64,000 nucleotides of DNA from Candidatus Gastranaerophilales bacterium (GTDB lineage Bacteria; Cyanobacteriota; Vampirovibrionia; Gastranaerophilales; Gastranaerophilaceae), in assembly GCA_944322855.1 (NCBI GenBank), contig CALUQG010000002.1, forward strand, positions 124,001-188,000, read 5' to 3'. The position numbers and the translations under genes were made by a program. Below are positions 1 to 7,884 of this stretch, piece by piece. Numbering within the stretch: the stretch's first letter is position 1; every line of letters starts with the position of its first letter. Below the pieces are notes generated by a model. It searched no databases. It saw only the letters and a program-made list of their open reading frames with translations, and was not told where the DNA came from.

Positions 1-1
1 G

Positions 2-490
2 GATTATGATGTATTGCTTGATGCATTAAACAGCAGATTTCAAAAAGATTTTGTGCTTGCACTGAGGCTGCACCCAAATATGGCTATACAGAAAAAAAAC
101 AGCATGAAAAAATCTGATAGAATTTTTGACTATACAGATTTTGACGATATACAAGAACTTATGTATGCCTGTGATGTACTCATAACCGACTATTCAAGCT
201 GTATATTTGATTTTATGCTTTCAAGAAAACCAGCCTTCATTTATGCCTCGGATATTGAACAGTACAATAATGAAAGGGGGTTTTTCTATCCGCTTGAAAC
301 AACACCTTTTCCTATAGCAAAAAATAATAAAGAGATTAAAGAAAAAATTATTGATTTTGATATCAATATGTATCATCAAAACGTAGAAAAATTTTTGCAC
401 GAAAAAGGCTGTATTGAGGACGGGCTGGCTTCATTTCGCACAGTCAATCTTATTGAAGAACATATAAAAAACTTTGAAAAACAAAATTAA
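2..490 (+). CDS. CDP-glycerol glycerophosphotransferase-family protein (C-terminal part)
   Basis: The reading frame is open from the first bases of the window, so this is the last ~162 residues of a longer gene. It carries the family's C-terminal signature: an LRLHPN stretch followed by CDVLITDYSS and FDFMLSRKPAFIY, typical of TagB/TagF-like enzymes that transfer polyol-phosphate units to surface glycans. By family it should act at the cytoplasmic face of the inner membrane. The surface-glycan genes downstream (waaA, FkbM, acyltransferase) fit. The donor and acceptor cannot be told from this fragment. Confidence 0.75.
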   Translation, partial: DYDVLLDALNSRFQKDFVLALRLHPNMAIQKKNSMKKSDRIFDYTDFDDIQELMYACDVLITDYSSCIFDFMLSRKPAFIYASDIEQYNNERGFFYPLETTPFPIAKNNKEIKEKIIDFDINMYHQNVEKFLHEKGCIEDGLASFRTVNLIEEHIKNFEKQN

Positions 491-644
491 TAAAAAAACA
501 TTAAAAAACGTTTACAAAAACTAATAATTTGTAAATTTTGGAATGAAATTTGTTTTTATTATTTTGTGTAGTGTTCCCATGCCGGAATTATCTGGTAGAA
601 TATATAGGCTGGGATTTATCCCGAAGTGAAAGGTTCAAGTCGAA

Positions 645-1190
645 TTGATTGTTAGTAACAAATATGTTAAATCAAGCTTAGATTTTGCAGGCAAATATCT
701 GCACGCTCCGGAACAGCGTATGATTCTCGGAGCAACTGCGCTTGCTACACAGCCTGTTATTGACTTGAAAAACAAAGAAGTTGATGAAGAAACGAGGATG
801 ACTTCTGTTGCAAGAACCATTGCAAAAATAGTTGCAGGCACAATTGTCGGTGTAGTTGTCAGATATGCAGGTATCGAAGCAGCTAAAGCATTTTCAAAAT
901 ACAAAACAGTTGTAGATAAAGAAAGCCAGAAAGTTATCCAAATTATTCCGGATGCAAAAAGAGGACAGCTTGTTCCTTTGTTTGCCGGTAAAAAGACTAT
1001 CTTCCCGATAGAAGAAGAAATATTGAAAAAGAGATTTACAAAATACCAAAAAGCAATGGGTATCTTTGCAGCAACAGTTGCAATGATTGGAACAAATTTC
1101 CTCATAGATGCACCGTTGACAAAATACTTTACAGGCAAATTCACAAAGATGCTGCTGCCTGAAAACAAAGAAAGTGAGGTACAAAAATAA
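645..1190 (+). CDS. Unknown membrane protein, first of an overlapping pair
   Basis: I do not recognise a named family. The 181-residue product starts at TTG (AAAGG lies about 12 bases upstream) and has two hydrophobic stretches, about residues 52-70 (AKIVAGTIVGVVVRYAG) and 137-155 (MGIFAATVAMIGTNFLI), with a lysine-rich C terminus. Its stop overlaps the next start in TAATG, so the two are almost certainly translated together and may form a membrane complex. The style resembles other membrane unknowns in the window (26228-27166). The function is open. Confidence 0.6.
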   Translation: MIVSNKYVKSSLDFAGKYLHAPEQRMILGATALATQPVIDLKNKEVDEETRMTSVARTIAKIVAGTIVGVVVRYAGIEAAKAFSKYKTVVDKESQKVIQIIPDAKRGQLVPLFAGKKTIFPIEEEILKKRFTKYQKAMGIFAATVAMIGTNFLIDAPLTKYFTGKFTKMLLPENKESEVQK

Positions 1191-1930
1191 TGGCTGTACC
1201 TAACTTTTTGAAACAGTTTAACCAGTATATGTTTGACCAGTACTCAAAAGACGGTGGAAAACTCCTTATTCATATGGGTGCCGCAGGATGGGTTTTCAGT
1301 TCACTGGCTCAAATTGGTATGCTTCTCGGAGACAAAAGCATTGATAAAAAAGAAAAGAAATTCCTGCTCCCTCAAGAATCAGTTGACGCAGTTGTAAACG
1401 TTTTAATGTCTTATTCGGTATGCGATTTGATTAAAAGAGGCGGAGACCATTTTGTTGAAAACGGAAAATTTGTTACTGACAAAGTTGCTAAAGATATTCT
1501 TGCAATTGCTCCTAAAAATGCAAATTTTGATAAAAACAACTGGAAAGATATTTTTACCAAAGAAGAACAAAAAACTAAAATTTCAAAGCTTTTAGAAAAT
1601 TCTGACAAATTAGATTTTGCAAAAAACTTTAATGAATCTGAGAAGAAAGTTTTGAAAGAAGCAGCTCAAAAAGCTCTTAATACTTTTGAAAATCATAAAA
1701 ACAATGTTGGTGTTGTTACAGCTATCGCTTCTTCTATTCTTGCTTGTAACCTTATCACTCCTTATGTAAGAAACAAAGTTGCATCAAAAGTTCAAAAGAA
1801 ATTGCAGCACAACGAAGATGTTGAAATCAGAAAACAACAAATAAGCAAAAATATTACGATGAAAGGGCCGCTTCCGACATCGTTCAAAGCATTCAACAAT
1901 TACAATACATTTTCCGGTTTGAAAATTTAA
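1190..1930 (+). CDS. Unknown membrane-associated protein, second of the pair
   Basis: The 246-residue product has an ATG that shares its A with the previous stop (TAATG). A hydrophobic N-terminal part (about residues 25-48) and a hydrophobic segment near 165-185 (VGVVTAIASSILACNLITPY) flank a charged, helical middle. The C terminus carries the short string PTSFKAF, which resembles the N-terminal SFKG motif of other unknowns here. No enzyme motif is visible. Translational coupling to the preceding gene suggests a joint role. waaA follows 55 bases on, behind its own good ribosome site. Confidence 0.6.
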   Translation: MAVPNFLKQFNQYMFDQYSKDGGKLLIHMGAAGWVFSSLAQIGMLLGDKSIDKKEKKFLLPQESVDAVVNVLMSYSVCDLIKRGGDHFVENGKFVTDKVAKDILAIAPKNANFDKNNWKDIFTKEEQKTKISKLLENSDKLDFAKNFNESEKKVLKEAAQKALNTFENHKNNVGVVTAIASSILACNLITPYVRNKVASKVQKKLQHNEDVEIRKQQISKNITMKGPLPTSFKAFNNYNTFSGLKI

Positions 1931-1985
1931 TTGAACAAATCATTTGTTTTTTTTAAACTTAAAGAAAAATAAATGAGGAGTTAAG

Positions 1986-3257
1986 ATGTTATTATTTTAT
2001 ATTATTTATAATGTAGTTTTAATTACTGCAGCAATAATTCTGCTGCCATTTATTGTACTTGCACTGATACTTGTTCCAAAATTTCGTGCAGGCTTTTGGA
2101 CAAAACTAGGCTTTTATAAAAACATAAAATTAGACCACTCAAAAAAAACAATATTTTTTCATGCTGTATCTGTCGGGGAAGTAAATGCGATTGAAAGACT
2201 TGTGAAAACGGCCCGTGAAACATTCCCTGATTACAACATTGTTCTTTCCACAACCACAAAAACCGGTCAGGAGATTGCAAACAAAAAACTTTCATCAACA
2301 GTGAATGCCATAACATATTTTCCTTTTGATTTTTTCTTTTCTGTGCTTTCTTTTTTAAACACAGTAAAACCTGACAAAATTGTTATTGCAGAAACAGAAA
2401 TTTGGCCTGATTTTGTTTATCTAGCCAACAAAAAAAATATCCCTGTTTATATAGTAAACGGAAGACTTTCACCAAATTCTTACAAAGGATACAAGAAATT
2501 TTCATTCTTCTTCAAACCTGTATTGTCATTGTATAAAGGCATTTTTATGCAGACACAGGGAGATGTGGAAAGAATACTTGATGTCGGAGCAGATGAAAAT
2601 ATTACAAAATTGATGGGTAATTTAAAATATGACATTTACCCGACATTGAATAGCGAACAAATCACAGCTCTTGCTGATGAATTGCACCTGAATGGCTGTA
2701 AAATGATTGCAGCCGCAAGTACACACAAAGGTGAAGATGAAATTCTGCTTGAAGCATTTTGTGATTTGAAAAAAACTCATCCTTCGCTAAAAATGCTGCT
2801 TGCTCCAAGACATCCTGAAAGATATGAAGCCGTAGAAAATTTGATAAAAGCAGCAGGTGTATCCTATGGAAAAAGAAGTCAGAATGCCGGTTTTGAAAAT
2901 AACGATGTAATTATGCTCGACACAATGGGAGAACTAATGAAAATGTACTCCATCTGTCATCTGGCATTTATCGGAGGAAGTTTCTCAAAAACAGGCGGTC
3001 ACAACCCTCTGGAAGCTAATATATGGGGAAAACCTGTTGTATCAGGAGATTGCGTTTTTAATTTCAAAGACATATACAAGTTCCTGACAGACTCAGATGC
3101 AGCAAAACTCGTATCATCGACAGAAGAACTAAAAAATCACATGGAAAAACTTCTAGATGATGAAACTTTTTATGCAAAAGCCTGTGCAGATACACAAAAA
3201 ATCTTTGAACAAAATCGCGGTGCTGTAGATTTTGTTATAAATGAGCTAAAGAAATAG
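1986..3257 (+). CDS. waaA: 3-deoxy-D-manno-octulosonic acid (Kdo) transferase
   Basis: This GT30-family enzyme moves Kdo from CMP-Kdo onto the lipid A precursor at the inner membrane, the first core step of LPS. The 423 residues match the family: an N-terminal membrane anchor (1-30), the FHAVSVGE block (58-65) whose glutamate is the proposed catalytic base, AETEIWP (135-141), APRHPER (273-279) and the C-terminal GGSFSKTGGHNPLEA block (330-344) that binds the nucleotide sugar. GAGG precedes the ATG. It shows that the cell is a diderm making LPS; the msbA-like gene at 33.6 kb is its natural partner. A bidirectional terminator follows. Confidence 0.93.
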   Translation: MLLFYIIYNVVLITAAIILLPFIVLALILVPKFRAGFWTKLGFYKNIKLDHSKKTIFFHAVSVGEVNAIERLVKTARETFPDYNIVLSTTTKTGQEIANKKLSSTVNAITYFPFDFFFSVLSFLNTVKPDKIVIAETEIWPDFVYLANKKNIPVYIVNGRLSPNSYKGYKKFSFFFKPVLSLYKGIFMQTQGDVERILDVGADENITKLMGNLKYDIYPTLNSEQITALADELHLNGCKMIAAASTHKGEDEILLEAFCDLKKTHPSLKMLLAPRHPERYEAVENLIKAAGVSYGKRSQNAGFENNDVIMLDTMGELMKMYSICHLAFIGGSFSKTGGHNPLEANIWGKPVVSGDCVFNFKDIYKFLTDSDAAKLVSSTEELKNHMEKLLDDETFYAKACADTQKIFEQNRGAVDFVINELKK

Positions 3258-3273
3258 TAAGAAATTTCTGTAT

Positions 3274-3308
3274 AAAAAAATCCGGTTAATAAAAACCGGA
3301 TTTTTTTA
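3274..3308. terminator. Bidirectional terminator between waaA and rpsR
   Basis: A 14-base stem (AAAAAAATCCGGTT with AACCGGATTTTTTT) and A/T tracts on both sides can stop the converging waaA and rpsF-ssb-rpsR transcripts. Confidence 0.85.
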
Positions 3309-3334
3309 TTATTCTTTATTCTGTTTTTCTTCAA

Positions 3335-3565
3335 TTAGTCATATACATAATTGATTAAAGCAGCTTCTCTTGCTTTTTTTACAGCTCTTGCAAGCATTCT
3401 CTGATGTTCAGCGCAAGTTCCTGTAATTCTTCTCGGGAGAATTTTTCCTGCTTCTGTCAAATATCTTCTGATTTTTTGAGCATCTTTGTAATCAATAACT
3501 TCAACTTTATCTGCACAGAAATTGCAGCTTTTTCTTTTGTTTTTGTCGATTTGTGGTCTTGCCAT
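3335..3565 (-). CDS. rpsR: 30S ribosomal protein S18
   Basis: The 76-residue product begins MARPQ and has the S18 core: CNFC, then RRYLTEAGKILPRRITGTC and QRMLARAVKKAREAAL. S18 sits on the platform of the 30S subunit beside S6. I start it at the ATG at 3565, because AAAAGGA lies about 10 bases upstream; the ten extra in-frame codons before it look untranslated. It is the last gene of rpsF-ssb-rpsR, the usual bacterial order. The two N-terminal cysteines (CxxC) plus a later one suggest a zinc-containing version. Confidence 0.95.
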   Translation of the reverse strand: MARPQIDKNKRKSCNFCADKVEVIDYKDAQKIRRYLTEAGKILPRRITGTCAEHQRMLARAVKKAREAALINYVYD

Positions 3566-3628
3566 TTTCTTAATCCTTTTCTTTTTGTAATTCAATAGCG
3601 TTTGCGCCCGAACTAATCTGGTAAAAGG

Positions 3629-4030
3629 TTAAAACGGAATTTCGTCTTCACCTATCAGATCGTCCGAGAAATCGTCCTGTCCAAACTGGACAATTGAATC
3701 CGGAGATTTTGAAGAGTTTTGAGAAGAAGCTGAACTGCCTGCCAATTTTTCAAAAGCAAAAGCATCAATTTCTACTATTCTCTTTTCACTGCCGTCTTCA
3801 TTTTTTACTGTATTGTTTTGAAGTCTGCCTTCGACAACAACTCTGTCACCTTTTGAAACAGACTCTTCAACAGTCTGTGCCAAATTTCCTTTGGCAATAA
3901 CTCTAACAAGAGTTTCTTCGTTGTCAGAAATATTCATAGCAAATGCAGAAATTGGGACATTATTGGATGTAAAGCGCTTTTCAGGCGCTCTGTAAACTGT
4001 TCCGGATATAACTGCTTTTGCTAAACTCAT
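3629..4030 (-). CDS. ssb: Single-stranded DNA-binding protein
   Basis: The 133-residue product has an OB-fold at about residues 1-105 (ISGTVYRAPEKRFT, GDRVVVEGRLQ), a short serine-rich linker, and an acidic tail ending DEIPF, the docking tip for replication and repair partners. It coats single-stranded DNA as a tetramer. AAGGAAT stands before the ATG. It lies between rpsF and rpsR, the common arrangement, so replication and ribosome genes share a transcript. Confidence 0.95.
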   Translation of the reverse strand: MSLAKAVISGTVYRAPEKRFTSNNVPISAFAMNISDNEETLVRVIAKGNLAQTVEESVSKGDRVVVEGRLQNNTVKNEDGSEKRIVEIDAFAFEKLAGSSASSQNSSKSPDSIVQFGQDDFSDDLIGEDEIPF

Positions 4031-4052
4031 TTCTATTCCTTACCTTTCAGGA

Positions 4053-4349
4053 CTATGCACTGACTTTTGATTCTTCCATAAACATTGTACGGAGGATATT
4101 GTCATTGAGGCTGAGCTGTCTTCTGAATTCTGTAACTTTTTCAGGAGAGAGTTCGAGTCTTTGTGCAACATAATGACCGTCTCTGAAATTTTGAATATCA
4201 TGAGCAAGTTTTTTTCTGCCCATTTTGTCTGTAGAAGTAACTTTTCCACCGAGTGATTTAACAGTTTCTTCTATTTTTTCGATAACTTTGTCTGCTTCTT
4301 CAGCATCCATATTCGGTTTAATGATTGTGAGTAATTCGTATTTTCTCAA
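4053..4349 (-). CDS. rpsF: 30S ribosomal protein S6
   Basis: The 98-residue product starts LRKYELLTIIKPN in frame; the start is a TTG at 4349 with AAGGAG 8 bases upstream. The longer in-frame extension to 4400 has no ribosome site. S6 motifs are present (GRKKLAHDIQNFRDGHYV). S6 binds S18 on the 30S platform, and both are encoded in this operon with ssb between them. Confidence 0.92.
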   Translation of the reverse strand: MRKYELLTIIKPNMDAEEADKVIEKIEETVKSLGGKVTSTDKMGRKKLAHDIQNFRDGHYVAQRLELSPEKVTEFRRQLSLNDNILRTMFMEESKVSA

Positions 4350-4512
4350 TTTTTTGCTCCTTAATTTATATTCAATGTATGAAAAAATTAGCACAAACAT
4401 ATTTTGATTACAAACAATTTTGGTTCAATTCTTACAGATGCGTAATATTTCGTGTTCCAAAATCACTATTTACGATTGAGAATGTTTAATTTTATGCCGA
4501 AAAATACGGTTA

Positions 4513-4521
4513 TGGTATAAT
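4513..4521 (+). promoter_or_regulatory. Extended -10 promoter for the FkbM gene
   Basis: TGG directly precedes TATAAT (4516-4521), an extended -10 element; no good -35 is seen. Transcription would begin near 4528, about 29 bases before the ATG. Confidence 0.5.
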
Positions 4522-4556
4522 TGTTCGGGATAGATTATATTTTCAGGGGTTATAAT

Positions 4557-5693
4557 ATGATAAACAAAAAAGATGTATTCAAAAAATTTTTTGAACCGGT
4601 AAAAAAAGATGCGAAAGTTTGTATATACGGAAGCAACAAAATTGCAGAAAAAATATATGACAAATTAACTGATTTAAGAAAAGATGTCGAAGTAAAATTC
4701 TTTGTTGACTCAAAAAACAAGGGCGAAGTAAAAAATCTCCCTGTTTATTTAGCAACAGAACTTTTTGACCATATTAATGAAGTTGATACAGCTATTGTTG
4801 CGTCATATTCTTCCAGATTTTATCTCGAACTTGTTCTAAAAAGATTCGGAATAAAAAATGTTTTGATAATGACTGATGAAATATTCGGCGAACTGAACAA
4901 AAAAGCCAAATTGAACTGGGATGTAAACAAGTCTGCAAAAGTTTTTAAAACACACAAAGACAGAGCATTGTACAAATTTATTTCTAAGGGAAGAAATGAC
5001 AGGCAGAAATATTCTTCAAAAGTCAGCGACTATTACAACAAGACTTATCCTGAAAGATATCTCGGAGAATACGCACCAAAGCCTCACTATCTAGAATATA
5101 TAAACAAAAATGCAATAAAAATCGCTATTGACGGCGGCGGATTTGACGGTTTTCAATCATTGCTTTTTCTGGAAAGTTTTCCGAATTGTGAAAAAGTATA
5201 CACATTTGAACCGAGCTATGAATCTTTCAAAAATCCTGTTTTAGATACAATTATTCAACAGGAACCTAAAATAGAAATAGTTAAAAAGGGGCTGTGGGAT
5301 AAAGAAACAACTCTTGAATTCAGAGAAGAAAGCCAGTGCAGAGGCGGTTCCGCTATCGTTGAAACAAAGCCCGGTATAATGCGTCCTCACAAAATTATAA
5401 CAATTGATACTATGAATATTGATAAATTTTCTGAAGAAAAAGGCATAAAAATAGATTTCATAAAAATGGATATAGAAAATGCAGAACTAAAAGCTCTTCA
5501 AGGGGCAGAAAAAGTTCTTGTTGAACAAAGACCTCAGCTTGCAATCTCCATATATCATTCTGACGAACATTTCTACGGCATACCTTTGTATCTGCAAAAA
5601 CTTTTGAAAGATTATGAATTCCATTTCGGTCATTATTCAGGAAGATTTGTAGAATCATTGATATATGCAATTCCAAAAGAACTGGTAAAATAA
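4557..5693 (+). CDS. FkbM-family methyltransferase with N-terminal Rossmann-like domain
   Basis: I start at the ATG at 4557 because AGGGG lies 9 bases upstream. The N-terminal part (about 20-115) has a dinucleotide-binding look (VCIYGSNKIAE) as in sugar-modifying proteins. Residues about 190-345 are an FkbM SAM-dependent O-methyltransferase: IDGGGFDG at 191-198 for SAM, TFEPS at 216-220, then FIKMDIENAELKALQGAE. Such enzymes often methylate sugars of surface glycans. It is followed at 12 bases by an acyltransferase, making a two-gene decoration unit. The substrate is unknown. Confidence 0.8.
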   Translation: MINKKDVFKKFFEPVKKDAKVCIYGSNKIAEKIYDKLTDLRKDVEVKFFVDSKNKGEVKNLPVYLATELFDHINEVDTAIVASYSSRFYLELVLKRFGIKNVLIMTDEIFGELNKKAKLNWDVNKSAKVFKTHKDRALYKFISKGRNDRQKYSSKVSDYYNKTYPERYLGEYAPKPHYLEYINKNAIKIAIDGGGFDGFQSLLFLESFPNCEKVYTFEPSYESFKNPVLDTIIQQEPKIEIVKKGLWDKETTLEFREESQCRGGSAIVETKPGIMRPHKIITIDTMNIDKFSEEKGIKIDFIKMDIENAELKALQGAEKVLVEQRPQLAISIYHSDEHFYGIPLYLQKLLKDYEFHFGHYSGRFVESLIYAIPKELVK

Positions 5694-5705
5694 AGGTGAA
5701 TAGCA

Positions 5706-6449
5706 ATGACTTTTATAAAATATAAATTTCTTTTAATTATTAAAAACAGTTTCTTACAGAAGTTTATAAGACACTTTTTGCGTTCTTTTATTCGAAACAA
5801 CACATGTCTTAATGAAATACAGTTCATTGACAAAGAAGGAAATATTTCAAATAAAATTCCGTCAAAATACAGAAAAAAGATACAACTTATTGTACTTGGA
5901 AAAAATAATATTGTAGAAATACATGAACCCAAATTTGTAAACAAGTTTGTTGTAAAAGTAGAAGGAGACAACAATGTATTTAAGCTGGACAAAAATGCTT
6001 CTATAAATACACTGAAAGCTTCATTGGGAAAAGATACCAGAATAATTATAGGAAAATCATTTTCTTGTCAGGGAACACATCTTCTTACAAGAAAAACTAT
6101 AGGAACAAATATAACAATAGGTGAAGACTGCATGTTCAGCTATGAAATTATTGTTAGAACAGGAGATTCGCATACCATATATGATATAAATACAAAAGAA
6201 TGCTTGAACCCTTCAGCTGACATAAAAATAGGAAACCATGTCTGGGTAGCACCCAGAGTAATTATTTTTAAAGATACCGTTGTTCCTGACAATTCAATTG
6301 TTGCAGCAGGCGCAATTGTAACAAGGAAATTTGATACTCAAAATTCAATCTATGCAGGTGTACCTGCAAAGCTCGTCAGAACGGGAATAAACTGGAATGT
6401 ACATCCCTCTCACAGATGGGAGGATGTAAAAAAGTTTACTGATGTATAA
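5706..6449 (+). CDS. Left-handed beta-helix (hexapeptide) acyltransferase
   Basis: The 247-residue product has hexapeptide repeats from about residue 110 onward. The maltose/galactoside-acetyltransferase-like block GNHVWVAPRVII (176-187), VAAGAIVTRKF and AGVPAKLVR (217-225) are clear, and GDSH (153-156) could supply the catalytic histidine. It probably transfers an acyl group from acyl-CoA to a sugar. The N-terminal 60 residues are basic and hydrophobic. It is translated from a good AAAGG site just after the FkbM gene and converges on dapA with only 5 bases between stops; no terminator is visible there. Confidence 0.82.
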   Translation: MTFIKYKFLLIIKNSFLQKFIRHFLRSFIRNNTCLNEIQFIDKEGNISNKIPSKYRKKIQLIVLGKNNIVEIHEPKFVNKFVVKVEGDNNVFKLDKNASINTLKASLGKDTRIIIGKSFSCQGTHLLTRKTIGTNITIGEDCMFSYEIIVRTGDSHTIYDINTKECLNPSADIKIGNHVWVAPRVIIFKDTVVPDNSIVAAGAIVTRKFDTQNSIYAGVPAKLVRTGINWNVHPSHRWEDVKKFTDV

Positions 6450-6454
6450 AATAT

Positions 6455-7342
6455 TTAGATATACTGTTGCAAAACAGCATACAATTCTTTTTTCTCCTGC
6501 TCATCAAGCTCTACAAGTGGTCTTCTTACATAATTTTTTATCAATCCCATTTTTGCAAGACATTCTTTTACAGGAACAGGATTAGGTGCCATAAATATTT
6601 TTTTGAAAAGAGGATAAAGTTTCAAATGATGTTCGGTAGCCTCTTTTGTGCTGCCTCTTTTGAACTCATGTATCATATCTTTCATCTCTTTACCTATAAT
6701 GTGGGATGCAACAGAAATTACCCCGTGCGCACCGACAGAAATCATCGGAAGAGTCAAACTGTCATCTCCTGAATAAATAATAAAATCATCAGGGCAAAGT
6801 CTTCTTGTCTCAGTAATCATATCCATATCGCCGAGACTCTGTTTTACAGCAAAAATATTTTTATGTTTATTTGCTAATTCGGCTATAGTTTCCGGTTTCA
6901 TTGTAATCCCTGTTCTACCCGGAATATTATACAAAAGAACAGGCAGATCAGTAGAATCTGCGATTGTGCCAAAGTGTTCCAACAGCCCTTTCTGGCTTGG
7001 TTTATTGTAATAAGGCACAACAGATAAGATTGCATCAGCTCCGCATTGTTTTGCATTATTTGTAGCCATTACAGCAGTTTGCGTACAGTTTGAACCTGCA
7101 CCCATTATCAATTTGCATCGGCCTGCTGCAATTTTCTTCACAAAATTAAAAATTTCAACTTCTTCATCATGGGTTAATGTTGGTGATTCACCTGTAGTAC
7201 CGGCCACAAGCAGTGCATCAGAACCTGTTTCTATCAAATGATTGACCAACTTTTCAAGAGCTTTATAATCAACTTTTCTGTCTTCATCCATCGGTGTAAT
7301 CATAGCCGTGATAATCTCGCCGGCATCAAAACGCATTGCCAT
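6455..7342 (-). CDS. dapA: 4-hydroxy-tetrahydrodipicolinate synthase
   Basis: The enzyme condenses pyruvate with aspartate semialdehyde in lysine and diaminopimelate synthesis. The 295 residues have the family landmarks: GTTGES (48-53), Y111, the tyrosine of LLYNIPGRTG (Y138) and the Schiff-base lysine K167 in FAVKQS. AAGGAG lies 8 bases before the ATG. A good promoter overlaps the end of the upstream gene, so dapA can be transcribed alone. Confidence 0.96.
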   Translation of the reverse strand: MAMRFDAGEIITAMITPMDEDRKVDYKALEKLVNHLIETGSDALLVAGTTGESPTLTHDEEVEIFNFVKKIAAGRCKLIMGAGSNCTQTAVMATNNAKQCGADAILSVVPYYNKPSQKGLLEHFGTIADSTDLPVLLYNIPGRTGITMKPETIAELANKHKNIFAVKQSLGDMDMITETRRLCPDDFIIYSGDDSLTLPMISVGAHGVISVASHIIGKEMKDMIHEFKRGSTKEATEHHLKLYPLFKKIFMAPNPVPVKECLAKMGLIKNYVRRPLVELDEQEKKELYAVLQQYI

Positions 7343-7386
7343 AAAACTCTCCTTGGTCTGTTAAACCCTTTGTCTGTACAAATAAA

Positions 7387-7415
7387 AGTATAGTTTATTG
7401 CGGCGGATTATTCAA
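7387..7415 (-). promoter_or_regulatory. Promoter for dapA
   Basis: On the minus strand TTGAAT (7415-7410) and TATACT (7392-7387) are separated by 17 bases. The -35 lies inside the last codons of the preceding gene. Confidence 0.6.
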
Positions 7416-7866
7416 TAGGATGACAGTAACCATTTTTCACAAGAATATCATTTACACTTTCATCGCCAATAAAGAGTTCTCCGACAGATGCAAAATAAAG
7501 ACCAAAACCGTATGGACGAAAATACAAATTATCCTTGTTTTGGACAAGAAGGCTTTCAAGATATTTTGTTGGAATATTAGCAGTTTTTTGTGCATTCGGA
7601 TTTTCTATTGCATATTTTACATTTTGAGAACTGCTTTTTATTTCGTATTTTTGATATTCACCGCATTCTATGCCTTTAAGCCTCAAATTACCCAGAATTT
7701 TTTGTGCTTTAACAGAAATACACTGCGCATTATGCACCTTTCTGAGTTCGACTTTAAAAGGTTCTGTTGAATCAAAGAAAAAAGCATCCATTTTTTTCAT
7801 CGCTGCTGCAGACAAAGACGAAATGCAGTATATAAATAAAAAAGTTGTTATAATACTCTTTTTCAT
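7408..7866 (-). CDS. Secreted thermonuclease-like (SNase-fold) protein, degenerate
   Basis: The ATG at 7866 is chosen because AAAGGA is 12 bases upstream, while a TTG nine bases earlier would be too close to it. Residues 1-22 are a signal peptide. The rest resembles a staphylococcal-nuclease fold by landmarks only: LRLKGIECGEY sits where nucleases have RLIGIDAPE, and the C-terminal VNDILVKNGYCHPIE matches the usual ELVREGYA end. The catalytic acidic and arginine residues are not evident, so it may bind rather than cut. It is 18 bases downstream of miaB and probably cotranscribed. Confidence 0.5.
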   Translation of the reverse strand: MKKSIITTFLFIYCISSLSAAAMKKMDAFFFDSTEPFKVELRKVHNAQCISVKAQKILGNLRLKGIECGEYQKYEIKSSSQNVKYAIENPNAQKTANIPTKYLESLLVQNKDNLYFRPYGFGLYFASVGELFIGDESVNDILVKNGYCHPIE

Positions 7867-7884
7867 TATATCCAATTTTCCTTT

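Noticed and set aside
7404-7875. Active thermonuclease
   Set aside because: The catalytic acidic and arginine residues expected in the family cannot be found, so only a fold-level call is made.
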